A stretch of 64,000 nucleotides of DNA from Nemertoderma westbladi. Taxonomy: Eukaryota > Xenacoelomorpha > Nemertodermatida > Nemertodermatidae. Position 1 is the stretch's first letter. The number at the start of each line of letters is the position of its first letter. The notes under the pieces are model-generated. The model saw only the letters and a program-made list of their open reading frames with translations, was not told the origin of the DNA and did not search any database. The stretch is taken from positions 1 through 64,000 of the forward strand of contig JAUCBJ010009090.1 of the NCBI GenBank assembly GCA_032718475.1, given 5' to 3'. Of the stretch, positions 9,956 through 21,839 are shown in pieces. Position numbers and translations under genes: made by a program.

Positions 9956-12400
9956 CTGTTGTTGTTGCTATGATACCATGAATAGGCGGGATATTTGAAT
10001 TATGTCCTGCAATAGGCCTAGATTTGGGTACTGCTGTACTGTACCGCACCGGTGCGGTGCTGCAGTAGGTAATTAATATAATTAATTACCATACTGCCCT
10101 GCCGTTTTCCTACCTTCGTTTCGTTTCGAAATTTTACATTACAGTTTGCCAGAGGCTAGTTTAATTCAGCGAATTAGTCACGCAGCAACGAACTTGGACT
10201 TAGTAAACAGTATTAATTATCCTAATAATCATACTGGTGTGGCTTATCATGGCTATCTTATTCAACTACGTAAAAACTTACTTCCCTGCAAACAATTTAC
10301 TTTCAAGGAATGTCAGAAAAACATCATTAATTTGTTATAAATGTTGATAAATGTTATTCCCTTGTTTGATAGAATATTTAGATGTTCAATATATGTTATT
10401 TTAACATTACTCTATAATGTCTTTGTCAGACATTAAATAAATGATAACTGTTGATGTTAAAAAAACGTAATTTTAATGTGAGAACATAAACATTAGTCAA
10501 AAATGTTTTATAAGTGTTTAGTTCTAACATTTTAAGAACATGGTTTGTTACATATCAGAACAATGTTATTTTGTCACATAAAATAAACATTATGCGATAG
10601 ACGCTGTCACTTCTATTATCTAATCTGAGATTGATGATTGGCTAATTTTAAAATTCGCGGTAATGGAGGAATTTTCCACATGTAAATGGTATACAGTATG
10701 GTATGTTGTACAATACTCATTCTGGCATGCCTGTATTCAATGTTTATTGTGTATATGTATTGTTATACTGCTGTACTGCAAGGCCTATATCTATATTACA
10801 GTAGTGCTGTAGTGTAGTTACTGCAGGCCTACTGCACTGTACAGTAGCTTATATTTTTGGTTTTATAGTTTTGGTTTTGTGATTTATTTAACCTGAACTC
10901 ATAAATTAAACATATCTACCTGAATGCGAGTTCGCCTATACCAGTATACCCTCTGGATTCACACATTACTGCATTAGACCTACCAATTACAGAATTCAAG
11001 TCTGCCAGGACCAGGAAATCCCCTTAAACCAGCACTGACAGGTGGAGGATTGACTTATTTGTCTGTACTGATGGTGGATTTCAACAGCCGAGGACTAAAG
11101 ATTGGAATTCTAATTATTGGGAGGTCCCAGTTTTCAGTTGAAGGGGCAGGGCACAGGGACAACATTACTACAAAACTTTCGTTTCGATTTGAAAACTTCA
11201 CATTAACTGTTATTACGAACTATTTATTGTTTCAGTTTTTAGATTGTACTTTTGTAGGGCCTAGGCCTATTGATTTATTTTTACAGTTTAATAAATGAAG
11301 CTCACTCAGCTATAATGTTCAGATAGGGTGGATTTGCGATGCAATCAAAATCATCCCTCTCCAGGGAGATATCGATTCAAATAAGTACTGATTACTCTCA
11401 TAGAAATAAATCTGTAACCTGTTTTTTTTTATTTACCCGTATGATATAATAATGTGCCTCTGTAGCCAACTGTAAACTGCTCCTTTTAATAATTTAACAT
11501 TGTTGTGAGGTATTATTTATTAAACCCACTATTTGTACATTATTTTATATAGACTACAAATCAGATCTATAAATCTAGTGAATAATATTAACTCAATGCA
11601 ATTCATTACGTTGTTGTCACTTATTATTACGTCATAAACATATTCTTTTTAAGTCTGTGATTAAATTTAACCGAAATATCAAAACCATTTACGTAATGGG
11701 CCATACAGCCATATATTTGTTTTACTTATTCTGTGATATTTTACTTTGATTTTGCTGTTTATTTCATTATTTGATCCTGACTGGTCATTATACAAAAAAT
11801 TCAATTCATGTTAAACGTTTTAATTGTTATTAATTTGCATACAATTTCCTACAACAAAATTGTATTCAATCAAACTGTGTTAGAGATTGTAGCCTGCCAC
11901 TACCATATCAACATGCGTAGGGAAATTATTAATTAATTATTCAATAAAGGTTTTGGCAATTATAAAGAACGATATAAAGAACGGCAATGGAGGGGGATTA
12001 TTAGTTTGAGCAAGCGAACCAACCATAAAACCAATTAGAAGGGCTTAAATGCACGTATAATGTTACGTTTTTAGCAAACAATATTTTTATGTTAAGAAAT
12101 AACATAAAAGTAACGATCTAAATAAACATTATGCCGTTGTTATTTTAATGTCAATAAAAATACAATAATAATGATAAGGAATAACATAAAAGTAATGATA
12201 TATGTAACCATCCTGGCTTTGTTATTTTAATGTTATTAAAAACGAAATAATAACGTTAGTATATAACGTCATATTTCTTGGCCAATTTACAGTTTTTTTA
12301 TCATTAATCTAACAATTTGAAATAATGTTATCTATGTCATTAAATAACATTTTAATAACAGCTTTTTAACCATACATTGTTTGCAGGGTTACAGCTGTAA

Positions 12401-12775
12401 CTAACACCTGAGAATAGGTCTAGGTGCTCGTCTCGTTGCACAGACTTAATTAGACTGCCATATAGAGGTTTTACTAGCAGGTCTTTAAGAATCGGAGTCG
12501 ATAATCAGCGTGGTCGTCCGTCTTTTGACATTCCATCGGAAACCCTGAGTATGAGTTTCCTTAAAGAAACCGTATTTAATTGGAAGCAAATTTCGAAGAT
12601 ATTCGGTGTTAGTATGTCCGAAATAATGACACGTGTAAGACAATACGGTTTGCAACGAGTTAGACGAGTGGTTACCACGGGAACACTGTTTGCCGCTATT
12701 AGAGAAATACACCCCGGGAATTTCCACATGCCGGTTGCCGGATCCCGGATGGTGTACAGTACAGCAGTACACTAG
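12401..12775 (+). pseudogene. N-terminal fragment of an integrase-core (rve) type transposase
   Basis: An open frame following a good acceptor (TTTGCAG at about 12380-12386). It contains GRPSFDIP, then a helix-turn-helix-like run with FNWKQISKIFGVSMSEIMTR at about 12566-12625 and YGLQRVRR. This order (GRP...IP, 'FTVxQIAxxLGVSxxTVxRR'-type HTH, then HPN.GYRMV-like sequence, here PVAGSRMVY) is characteristic of a family of animal DDE/rve-domain proteins derived from transposons. The frame stops at 12773, before any catalytic core, so the DDE domain is missing. It is probably a deletion derivative. The N-terminal start and any upstream exon are undefined; an ORF at 10146-10340 could be one but shows no motif. 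Confidence 0.5.
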
Positions 12776-13204
12776 TACTGTAGTAGGCCCTACATAAAGT
12801 ACACTACCCTCTATAGCAAACTGTATTACTGTATAAACTACAAATAATGCATAAATACTATAAATAACTACAAATAATAATGTTTAATAATAATTTATAT
12901 TTTTATCGAATTAACTCAACAGTCAAAACAAACATTCGACATGGAAAATTCTTCAATTGTCAGATTGTGTTACTGCACCGAAATTACTGTAGTTGGAACT
13001 TTTAACAGTAAGTTTACCCACTACCAGTTGATTAATTACTGTTAGTAAACTGATAAATACAAAACATAGGAAGGCATACGGCAGTGCGGAAATTAAATAT
13101 TAATTACACACACGTACGACTGCAGCACCGGTACGGTATAGTACAGCTGCAGTACTCAAATATAGGCCTAATGCGAGACATAATTCAAATATCCCGCAAA
13201 TTCG

Positions 13205-13676
13205 CGGTATCATAGCAACAAAAATAGTTATTAATTACGACGGTCGATAAGGTCAACATTAATAACAACGGTCGATCTGGTTCCATTATTTAATTACGAC
13301 GGTCGATAATGTCAACATTAATAACAACGGTCGATCTGGTTCCATTATTTAATTACGACGGTCGATAATGTCAACATTAATAACGACGGTCGATCTGGTT
13401 CCATTATTTAATTACGACGGTCGATAATGTCAACATTAATAACGACGGTCGATCTGGTTCCAGTATTTAATTACGACGGTCGATAATGTCGACATTAATA
13501 ACGACGGTCGATCTGGTTCCAGTATTTAATTACGACGGTCGATAATGTCAACATTAATAACGATGGTCGATCTGGTTCCATTATTTAATTACGACGGTCG
13601 ATAATGTCAACATTAATAACGACGGTCGATCTGGTTCCAGCATTTAATTACGACGCACGATAATTTTCAGCATTTA
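13205..13676 (+). repeat. 59-bp tandem repeat, right arm of the transposon
   Basis: Eight near-identical 59-bp units with the core ACGACGGTCGATAATGTC and a second half GACGGTCGATCTGGTTCC. The outermost unit is diverged (CGACGCACGATAATTTTCAG), exactly as in the left arm, marking the true terminus. Further diverged units trail to about 13735. Confidence 0.9.
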
Positions 13677-14018
13677 ATTACGACGGTCGATAATTTACAG
13701 TATTTAATTAGTGACGGTCGATGTTGGTAGCTTTATCGGACGTCATAAAATTATATCGAATTAAAATACCAAAAGTATGCCATAAATAAGTAACTTCAGT
13801 TTTTTATATACACGTGGTGAAAGACCCTTCCTTGCCTTCATTAATCCTGTTCTTATTATACTGTGCCACTTATATAATATTGCAATTTTCACATTACGAA
13901 GTCTACTCTCATTTTAAATACAAAGTAATATCTTATTAAAGGATCATAAAACAGGATACATTATCTTTGTGTTAAGTTAGCATTACGTCGCATCAATCAT
14001 CATCTGTCATTACGTCGT
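13677..14018. other. Flank of the transposon, nothing recognised
   Basis: Begins with two further diverged copies of the GACGGTCGAT unit, then AT-rich sequence without ORFs or repeats recognised elsewhere. Confidence 0.35.
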
Positions 14019-14104
14019 CCCAACACATTGTTACTATCAATAAAAAAAAAATCAGGGGCTAATAAAATGGCAGCTGACTTTGAAATTAATACTCCATATC
14101 TCAA

Positions 14105-14172
14105 GAACCTGTGGCCTAGTGGTTGTTGTCTCGGCTTCTACCTCGAGGTCCCAGGTTCGAATCCGACACCAC
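14105..14172 (+). ncRNA. tRNA-like head of the SINE (A and B boxes)
   Basis: A box TGGCCTAGTGG at 14112-14122 and B box GGTTCGAATCC at 14154-14164, spaced as in a tRNA promoter. The acceptor-stem 3' side runs directly into the ribozyme's stem I, so this is not a functional tRNA but a Pol III promoter module. The parental tRNA cannot be assigned confidently. Confidence 0.75.
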
Positions 14173-14216
14173 GCTGATGAGACCCAGTAAGGTCGAAACG
14201 CGTACGTGGTTTGGAG
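14163..14216 (+). ncRNA. Type I hammerhead ribozyme
   Basis: All conserved elements are in order. Stem I 5' strand CCACG (14169-14173), catalytic CTGATGA (14174-14180), stem II GACC/GGTC (14181-14184 and 14191-14194) closed by the loop CAGTAA, then GAAA (14195-14198), a minimal stem III ACGCGT (14198-14203), H17 = A (14204), and stem I 3' strand CGTGG (14205-14209), a perfect complement. An internal loop and TCC/GGA extend stem I. Predicted cleavage is between 14204 and 14205, after GUA. The two-base-pair stem III is typical of metazoan type I hammerheads, which are thought to work better as dimers. Activity is inferred, not shown. Confidence 0.85.
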
Positions 14217-14639
14217 AGATATGAGATATTAATTTCAAGAAAAAATTACGCGGTTCCTAAATTTGTACAACCCGGTTAAAAAGTACGCATGTGATGGGAT
14301 TAGTCCTACAATTGCGCCAATAAAAGATAAGTTATTTTCGCTAAAATAAACTTATCATTCGAGGTTAAGGCCCCTAGATCCCTTCCTATAATAAATGTAT
14401 AATAACAAACACCTCGATAAATACAGCTTGCCAACACATTGTTACTGGCAATAAAAAGACGCTAACTCTATTTTTGAAAAAAATGAGTTATTTATATCAC
14501 CAGATAGCTGATAAAATTTGTCATCGATTGGTACTATTTCGAATTGTGATTGGATATACTGTAATTTCAATATTTTATAGCCTGGATAATAAATTTAATT
14601 TAATTACATTTATTATTGTGAATAGGAATTCCAATAACT

Positions 14640-14724
14640 GAGTTAGCTCCTTTTAAACGGAACCGTTTAAAAGGAGCTAACTCAAAATAATTTTACAAAT
14701 TCTGAGTTAGCTCCTTTTAAACGG
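14640..14724. repeat. Perfect 21-bp hairpin plus a third copy
   Basis: GAGTTAGCTCCTTTTAAACGG at 14640-14660 (written here as 21 nt; arms separated by AA) is followed by its exact complement at 14663-14683 and again by a direct copy at 14704-14724. The perfect arms suggest recent origin. Confidence 0.85.
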
Positions 14725-17164
14725 TGTTCGCGCTTTTAGACCTTTAGCAGTTTAACCTGCCAATTTTAGTTGTCCTCTTGTTTATAAATCGACTTTAGCC
14801 TATATCAATTATCTAGTGTACTGAAGTTACATCAGCCGAAGCCAGTCCGTGCGCGACCTATCACCCACGATTTTGTAGACTGGATTCGGATTCCTTGAGA
14901 GTTATTGCAGTGTAGGCCTACTGTATTATTCGATTGATCGTTACTATATAATCTCTGACAAATATATTTACTTTCGGGGAAATATTAACAGTTCCTTTCG
15001 GCGCGTGGCGCTTTAAGTATAAAAACATAGTTATGACTTATACTAATCACAACTAGATGGCCACAGAGTTTCGTAAATAGCGCATTCTTTAGGAGATGCT
15101 TTATTAACCTTCACACTAATACACACGACTTCACACTACTTCACACTACTTAGCACTGATCTGCCGACCGTCACTGAATTTGATCATATATAAGGAGGAT
15201 CACAACTGACACACGTAGGGATTATGAAATAGCATTTAATTCACACAAAAACCACTATAATTTAAGTCGCAGTTGCTACCGGTAAACCTGTTTGTTCCTC
15301 TTACCTCAGGAATCAAGAAGATTGAGGGGTTTATGATTATTTATCGGTATTCTCCAAATATAACAGCAATATCCATTAATATAACAACAATTAATAACAG
15401 AAGTAAAATAATGCGGTGAACAGTCAGTATGTGTTACTTATACAGTTATGAAATGCAGTTGATAATGATGAAATGTGATGCGGTGATTAAGTAGGATGAC
15501 AAGGATTCAGTGTTCAGGATAATAGATTTACGTTCTTATAATCAAAGCCATCTGATGTTTAGGCCAAAGTCTGAAACTTCTACACAGAAGCGCAGAAGAT
15601 TCCGAGCCGGTTCTGGTGCTCAGAAAAATAGTAAACAAAGACCGTAATGCATTGCGCGAGTTTCCATAGGCCTCTGTCAGACATAAAGGGAAAATTGCTC
15701 TGATTGGCTGAATGAGGCAGAACAAAGAAATTCCACGTCCACAAAGAATCAGCTGATAGATTTCGTCATACTGGCTCTAATTCCTTCCCGTCGCGTAGTT
15801 GGATAAATTTAGGGCTATTTTAGAGTATTCTGCGCATTGCGGAAAAATGACTTGTTATGTCCGCAAAAGCTTTTACAAACGATTTAGTTCAAAGTTGCGA
15901 TTTAGTGTGATGACATTGGCTGGAATAAATGCGTTTTACTCAGTTTGATAAAAATTGCAGTTAGCGCCTTTTTGTTGCCATGCGACGATTATACATGATG
16001 TCGTAAAGAATAGATGTGGTAGCAAAGAAATCGGCCGAAAGTTGCCACGAACCAGGTTGGATCCCTTTTTCTTGTAAGGGCTTGACTAACTTGCGGAATT
16101 ATGACAGCATAGCCTCCTCTTGTACAAAATAACTTTCATAAGATCAATTTTCTCTAGTGCGGATATCCAAAAGTTAACTACTGTACAGTAAACGAAATTT
16201 CTTCGGTAATATTTTCGACGTAAGTCAAATTACATCTTTATAATAGGAATCCAATCCATTCACGATACGGCGACAGTCCTACTTGTGTTACTCGTTAAGT
16301 GCAACGTATGCAACTCAAAGATATAAATGATTTCGTTACATTTCATGATGATCATTATTATGGCCACGAAAGAGTGTTTTACACTACGAAGTAATTTTAA
16401 TAAGGAAAACAAAAGTATAGTTGAAAGAAACGCAAACCATAAACGAAAAGAAAGAGTTAGGAACCCTAAGTTGAACCATCCGATAACTTCGCCAACTGAC
16501 CAGCCCAAGGACACTCGGGGAAATGGAAACTGTGCGAAGGGGGATTTTATTTCTGAGATTCCCGGGATTGTACCATAATGAAGGCCAATCATATCAAGTC
16601 GTATGGTACTGACAACTGAGGATGATAATCAGATAATTATATAATCAGATGGGTGTGGTGACATTGTCCCACCCCCAACAACCTTTCTTTGTCTGACAAT
16701 ATATGGAATAGAATCATACAGTATTACCATGGGATTGATTAAATAATCATCTTTATCCCCTGCGGTAACTATTATCCTTGGCACTTGATTCAGTACTGCA
16801 GTGCTTACTACAGTACAGTATTATACTGCAGTGTATATGACCATGAAAAACTGAAAAAGATAATGCACAAGATTACTTCTTATTCCTTAAGGCGAAAACG
16901 GCCTGGTTCTACTGTATTATTATCTATCGCAATAAACATTTATCCTTATAGGCGTACTGTTTCACTAGTAAGTTTACATAAGATAGAATTTATCGAGGAG
17001 GTCACAGTGGATACAGTTTTGATTGCCTTTCCACGGCCTAAAGTAACTTTTGCCTTAATGCCTTGGAGTAGGCCTATTGACGTGCCTAGCGGGGCTCCGG
17101 GTAAGGAACCGAACTTTTCTTCAGATATACTTTAGTATAATCAAAAATATCACATGCTGTAGAA
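14725..17164. other. Gene-free stretch
   Basis: No ORF with recognisable content. Short ORFs at 15528-15725 (-), 16260-16592 (both strands) and 16785-17135 have no motif, no supportive splice context and overlap one another. Scattered TAGGCCTA motifs. A TTCACACTACTTCACACTACTT duplication lies near 15129-15150. Confidence 0.4.
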
Positions 17165-17580
17165 TCCCCAGCTGAGAACCTGGTTACAAATTGGAGTTCC
17201 CATTTACAAATCTGAGCAGCTGTTACGAAATTGACTTTCTGCATACAAATTTGATTTTATGGTTACGAATCGTCGGAGTTCCTGGTTACAAATCTCAGTT
17301 TCTGATTACGAATCTGAGAGCTTGAGTTGTAGTTCCCAGTTACGATTCTGAGTTCCTGGTTACGAATCTGTGTGTTACAAATATGCGCTTCCCGCCTCGA
17401 ATTTATCTCCTACTATGTACAGTATGTAGGCACCCAGTTTGAAATCTGAGTTCCAGATTACAAATTCAACTGCCCAGTTAGAAATCCAAGCACCCGGTAA
17501 GAAAATCTTAGCACCCAGGAGCAGATCAGAGTGTCTAGTTACGAATTCGAGTACTCAGTTACAAATATGAGAGTCTATTA
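17165..17580 (+). repeat. Degenerate minisatellite, GTTACGAATCTGAGTTCCCA unit
   Basis: About 16-18 strongly diverged units around (C/T)(A/C)GGTTACAAATCTGAG or CCAGTTACGAATC, variable in length (20-28 bp). An old tandem array. Confidence 0.7.
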
Positions 17581-18992
17581 ATTTTTTATCAACTTAACTA
17601 CTTATACTACTTTGCACACACTGAGCTCTTTGCACATGTACAGTACTGTAGATTTATATTTATAACACATATCCAGCAAATATCGGTAATTATCGTATTT
17701 AAATCTCTCGTCTGGGGTAGGAGGAAAGGACATGTAGGCCTACTGTATACTGGGAAATATGTCGCACATAGATGATATAAGTTTAAAAAATAATATGTCG
17801 TCTTGCGTCATTTAATGGTAAATTTTTTTTACACTAATACATTAAATTAAGACGCCTAACGTTAGAATGGTTTTACTTACCTACTCAGGATGTCTTAAAC
17901 GCGATACCTTATCACTTATCGTTAGTATAACGCCATACCTATTGCTTGCTCTTATTATTTTTGCAATATTAATGGGAAATTGTTGTGTGTGCAAACCTAC
18001 AAGCTTTCCCCGACATTTAATCAATGAAAGTGTTCGGTAATATGATACGCCTAGCGCTAACAACTCCTATAACCCCACGGCTAAAGTTAAATGCGAGTGA
18101 GCTAAAGCTATCGTATATGTTTATGGCTCAGTTGTTCAACCGTTGATGAGAGATCGTACTTGCAACCTACTGTAGGCCTACTGTTTCTATGGCGTCGTAC
18201 TACTGAATATACATTAGATCTGATAATGCGTAACTATAAATTGTCCTAAAAGAGTTTAGTTGATTTTTCAAATCATCCATTTTCGAGTCTGAGGAGAACT
18301 ACAGTACTGTAGGCCTACAAGGTTAACTTTATTGTCTTTTGCAAAGTCAATTTTTGACTATTATTGTATTTACTTGACTTTATAAGTTTTTTATCTGCAA
18401 TACTGTACACCTTCCATACCAAAATTCGTCTCACAATTTAACATTTTTGTTAATACTGTATATTATCGTTCACACGTTGAGACAGTCTGTATGACAATGC
18501 TAATTTCTATAGACTGTAGAATAAATACATATCCTGTTAGACCCGCAACGTTTTAGCCAACTCGTTCGGCAACTTGGTGAGAAACCCAGGTTGCTAATCA
18601 AGAGAAAGTGCTGCGAAAGTTGCTCAAATTACGGTGCTGGTTCAAAAAAATTAACAATATTTCTCAGACTTGATTAGTGAAATACGTGGCGGATGAAAAA
18701 GCGGGAAATTCAAATTCACAATATAATAATATTCAAATAATGCAACTTCATGAACGTAGTCTGTGTCTATCCGCTCCGAATTGATTTATGTTTACTTGAT
18801 ATAAATAACGTGTTTATTTAAAGGTCAATTTACTGTATAGATCAGATCGGATTCGGATAGGTTGTTCTGCGGTATTTACACTTTAATATCCGAGCGTCAG
18901 CTCGAGAACTCGAGTCTCATCAACCCTCTATGCCATCAACTCTATGACATATATTTATATCTATTTTCATGATGTCTGTAATGATATATACG
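17581..18992. other. Gene-free stretch
   Basis: AT-rich with TAGGCCTAC motifs near 17735, 18173 and 18311. The minus-strand ORF at 17881-18063 has no recognisable motif. No gene called. Confidence 0.4.
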
Positions 18993-20027
18993 AAATATCG
19001 TCCCTTTCATTTTGAAACCACCTATATGCCATTTTTGCCGAAATGGAGATTGCTGCATTTCTTTATGTTAAAATGTATTCTGAATCCGATTAACACACTT
19101 AGAAGGTCATACTCCCACGTATAACGGATATATTTATCGTTTTGAAACCACCTACTGTATATGCCATTTTTGCCGAAATGGAGATTGCTGCATTTCTTTA
19201 TGTTAAAATGTATTCTGAATCCGATTAACAAACTTAGAAGGTCATACTCCCACGTATAAACTGATATATTTATCGTTTTGAAACCACCTATATGCCATTT
19301 TTGCTGAAATGGAGATATGTTAAAATGTATTCTGAATCCGATTAACACACTTAGAAGGTCATACTCCCACGTATAACTGATATATTTGTCGTTTTGAAAC
19401 CACCTATATGCCATTTTTGCCGAAATGGAGATTGCTGCATTTCTTTATGTTAAAATGTATTCTGAATCCGATTAACACACTTAGAAGGTCATACTCCCAC
19501 GTATAACTGATATATTTATCGTTTTGAAACCACCTATAGGCCTATGCCAGTTTCGCATAGACCTCATGATAAATATTTTTTTTTTAAAACAACCTATATA
19601 ACACATTTTACTATTATAAATAGGGTAAGCCCGGGAAAAGTTGATATAAAATTGGAAACAACGAATCGAGAGGTACAGTAGAATTGTTGTTTATTATGAT
19701 AGAGGGAGATTTGATTTATATTTTTAAAACTTAATAATCGAATTTGTCTTAAGGGTTTTAATGCTTTTTGAGTAATCATTGTAAAAAATGTAATAAATTT
19801 TTTTGAAACAACCTATATCCCTATTCATAGTTTCCTACCTAATATGTTACATAATTCCAATACCAAAACTATTTTTGTTAAAATCGTTACATTTAATGCA
19901 TTTAAAAGTAAATAAGACTAAAATCCTGGAATATTACTTGCAAACAAAATTAGAATCAATAATGCTGTTTTACAGGAAAAGTCAATTTTGTCATTTAGGT
20001 TGTTTGAAAATGAAAGGGACGATATAA
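18993..20027. mobile_element. 1.03-kb element with inverted ends and internal 130-bp tandem repeats
   Basis: ATATCGTCCCTTTCATTTT at 18995-19013 is perfectly inverted at 20007-20025, with similarity extending inward about 38 bp (GAAAC(C/A)ACCTA). Inside are four tandem units of about 116-136 bp (19011-19522) that each restart with TTTTGAAACCACCTATATGCC, that is, with the inner part of the terminal repeat itself. Diverged restarts are at about 19582 and 19801. Probably a non-autonomous DNA element that grew by terminal duplication. Confidence 0.65.
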
Positions 20028-20560
20028 TTTCCGTACACTCTACTGTAGGCCTAGTTAATAAAGTTGTAAAGCACCACCACAAAGGTAAAATGTTGAGTAA
20101 AACAACGCATGGATATTCCGCAGGGATATACGATGAAAGGTGAAGCCTGTTTACCGGGCCCATTCTAAATAAATATTGTTTTATACTAATATAATAAACG
20201 ACAGTATGCTACTCTGTGCAACTTATTACATCTCGCAATATTGGATCCGCTTCAATGGAGTTATAATCGACTTTAACCGAGTAGGGTAGGCCTATATGAA
20301 ACTCGCTCTTGATGAATTGCATGCATAAAATCTAGCCCAATGGACCGCGACTGTCAATATGTGATATATAATGTAATATCGCATAGCTCGTTAATGTTAC
20401 GGCTATTCTTTGGTCGGTTATTAATACGGCCCACTCATCGTGTTCGTGTTGAAATGCAATTTTATTCTTAACCTTAATCATTGCATTGATTTGATTTTTT
20501 TACCGTCGAAAAAAAGTACATTAAAATGTTTTTGGTGGAATTTCTTAAATGTTATTACAT
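20028..20560. other. Gene-free stretch
   Basis: No ORF or repeat recognised apart from TAGGCCTA motifs near 20046 and 20288. Confidence 0.35.
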
Positions 20561-20579
20561 GTGTTGAAAGAACATCGAC

Positions 20580-20805
20580 GTAGTTAAAAGGTTTGCACGT
20601 AATCGAAGCAAAACCCCAGAACTATACTCCCCAGAGGAAATTCCAGTACTCATTTTTTAGCTACCGCTTAATGATGCAAGATGCGCTCTGGCAGGTCCCT
20701 TTAAAGCATTCGTGCCGAAACAAAAACGGCCCTGGCCCATGCGAGGATCGAACCCACGACCTACAGGAGATGTGAATTTAATGCAACCACTACACCAAGG
20801 GGAAA
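20580..20805 (-). mobile_element. tRNA-derived SINE (second family)
   Basis: On the minus strand an A-box-like TGGTGTAGTGG (20788-20798) and a perfect B box GGGTTCGATCC (20745-20755) form a tRNA-like head, followed toward lower coordinates by a GC-richer body (CCAGAGCGCATCTTGCATC). The head ends near 20805. No hammerhead core follows it, unlike the SINE at 14.1 kb. The 3' boundary is uncertain. Confidence 0.6.
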
Positions 20806-21625
20806 CTAATTGTGGGGCGAGTCAAAACTGCGAGCCATCAGCGAACCTTTATAATTATACTATGGCCGTTTTCTAAAAGTCTGGGTTGGGGTGTGTCAGT
20901 CAGTGTGTGTGTGTGTCGGAAGCCAATATATAACTTGCAATATAGTAAAATTATAATTGTTCGCTAAGATGGCTTGCAGCTTTTGCTGCACGAAGGCCCC
21001 ACTCGTAACTTTAGTGTCTGCAAGGCGTACTGCAAAACGGAACACAATTTCCAATATTGGTTTATGTTGTTGTCTGACGAGCCACGCAGTAAAGGCTAGC
21101 CTTAGCGCACCATTATAATTAGTAAATAAGGCAAAATTTCATGTCCGTTTGTCTGTCTGTCTTTCTGTAATGAAAAATTCATTCGTAAATAACTTTTGAA
21201 GATTTTAACCATTTTCAACCAAATTTTGTATGGGTATACGAGAGGAAAAGTTCCAATATTTTTGAACGTTACGCGCTAATACCTCTCGAACTTTTAACTC
21301 CAGATCAAATCGAACTTGTTTCGAACTTGCTCAAGTTCCAAGGTCGCGTGCTGCGCGACGCCCCACGAACGTGTTAAGCGGGTCAAGTTCAACTTATTTT
21401 GTAACACAATATCACTCTATCTTTTATTAATAAATTGTGCAACAAAAAGTACCAATTTAAGAATACAATTAGGGCCTACGTATTACATGGGATAAAAACG
21501 TAGACCTATATAGTAGACCCTATAAATTTTTTTCAATATTCTCTCGACCCTTTATTAACCTCGCTGACACTTTGGTAAATAAAATGCCTCAAGAATAGTG
21601 AAAAAAGTTATACTTTTTCACATGT
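20806..21625. other. Gene-free stretch
   Basis: Contains (GT)n-rich 20895-20920 and a GTCTGTCTGTCT microsatellite near 21151. GC-rich pockets near 21330-21370. No gene recognised. Confidence 0.35.
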
Positions 21626-21839
21626 AATAATAACTATTTACATACTTGTGTGTAAAGTAGCACTTTACAGTGTGATGATCCGAGTGGCTTTGTTACACGA
21701 ACGAACGTTAGTGAATGAGTGAAAATAAAGCCTCGAGGATCAGAACACTGTAAAGTACTTTGCAACAAGTATGTATCTAGTTCTTTTTATTCCAAAATTT
21801 TAACATTACGAAAATATTGTATATACATTATAAGTGATA

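Larger units (their letters stand above)
9743..13676. mobile_element. 3.9-kb DNA transposon with tandem-repeat terminal inverted repeats
   Basis: The two ends are inverted copies: 9743-10075 and 13105-13676 share the terminal AAATGCTGAAA, an outer array of a 59-bp unit (with two GACGGTCGAT cores per unit), then a unique block around GGGATATTTGAATTATGTC and a GTACCGG-rich block. The left arm has about three 59-bp units and the right about eight, so the arms differ in length through tandem expansion. The interior carries part of an integrase-like transposase (12401-12775) and otherwise AT-rich sequence with repeated AATAACATT motifs. The long satellite-like ends resemble Foldback/Galileo-type architecture; the family itself is not identified. 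Confidence 0.8.
14046..14430 (+). mobile_element. tRNA-derived SINE carrying a hammerhead ribozyme
   Basis: In order: a 5' inverted-repeat arm (14080-14102), a tRNA-like head (14105-14172), a hammerhead ribozyme (14163-14216), the complementary arm (14216-14238, 20 of 23 positions matching), and a body of about 190 bp ending ACAAACACCTCGATAAATAC. The insertion is flanked by CCAACACATTGTTACT...AATAAAAA at 14019-14045 and 14431-14457, an about 27-bp direct repeat with few mismatches, consistent with a target-site duplication. The body recurs at 52733-52945 without head or ribozyme, which confirms a dispersed family. Pol III transcription from the head and LINE-dependent mobilisation are inferred from SINE biology. 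Confidence 0.75.

Noticed and set aside
16260-16592. Overlapping ORFs on both strands
   Set aside because: Neither shows a recognisable domain, and each shadows the other.
19022-19414. Minus-strand 130-aa repetitive ORF
   Set aside because: A reading of the 130-bp tandem units of the 18993-20027 element.
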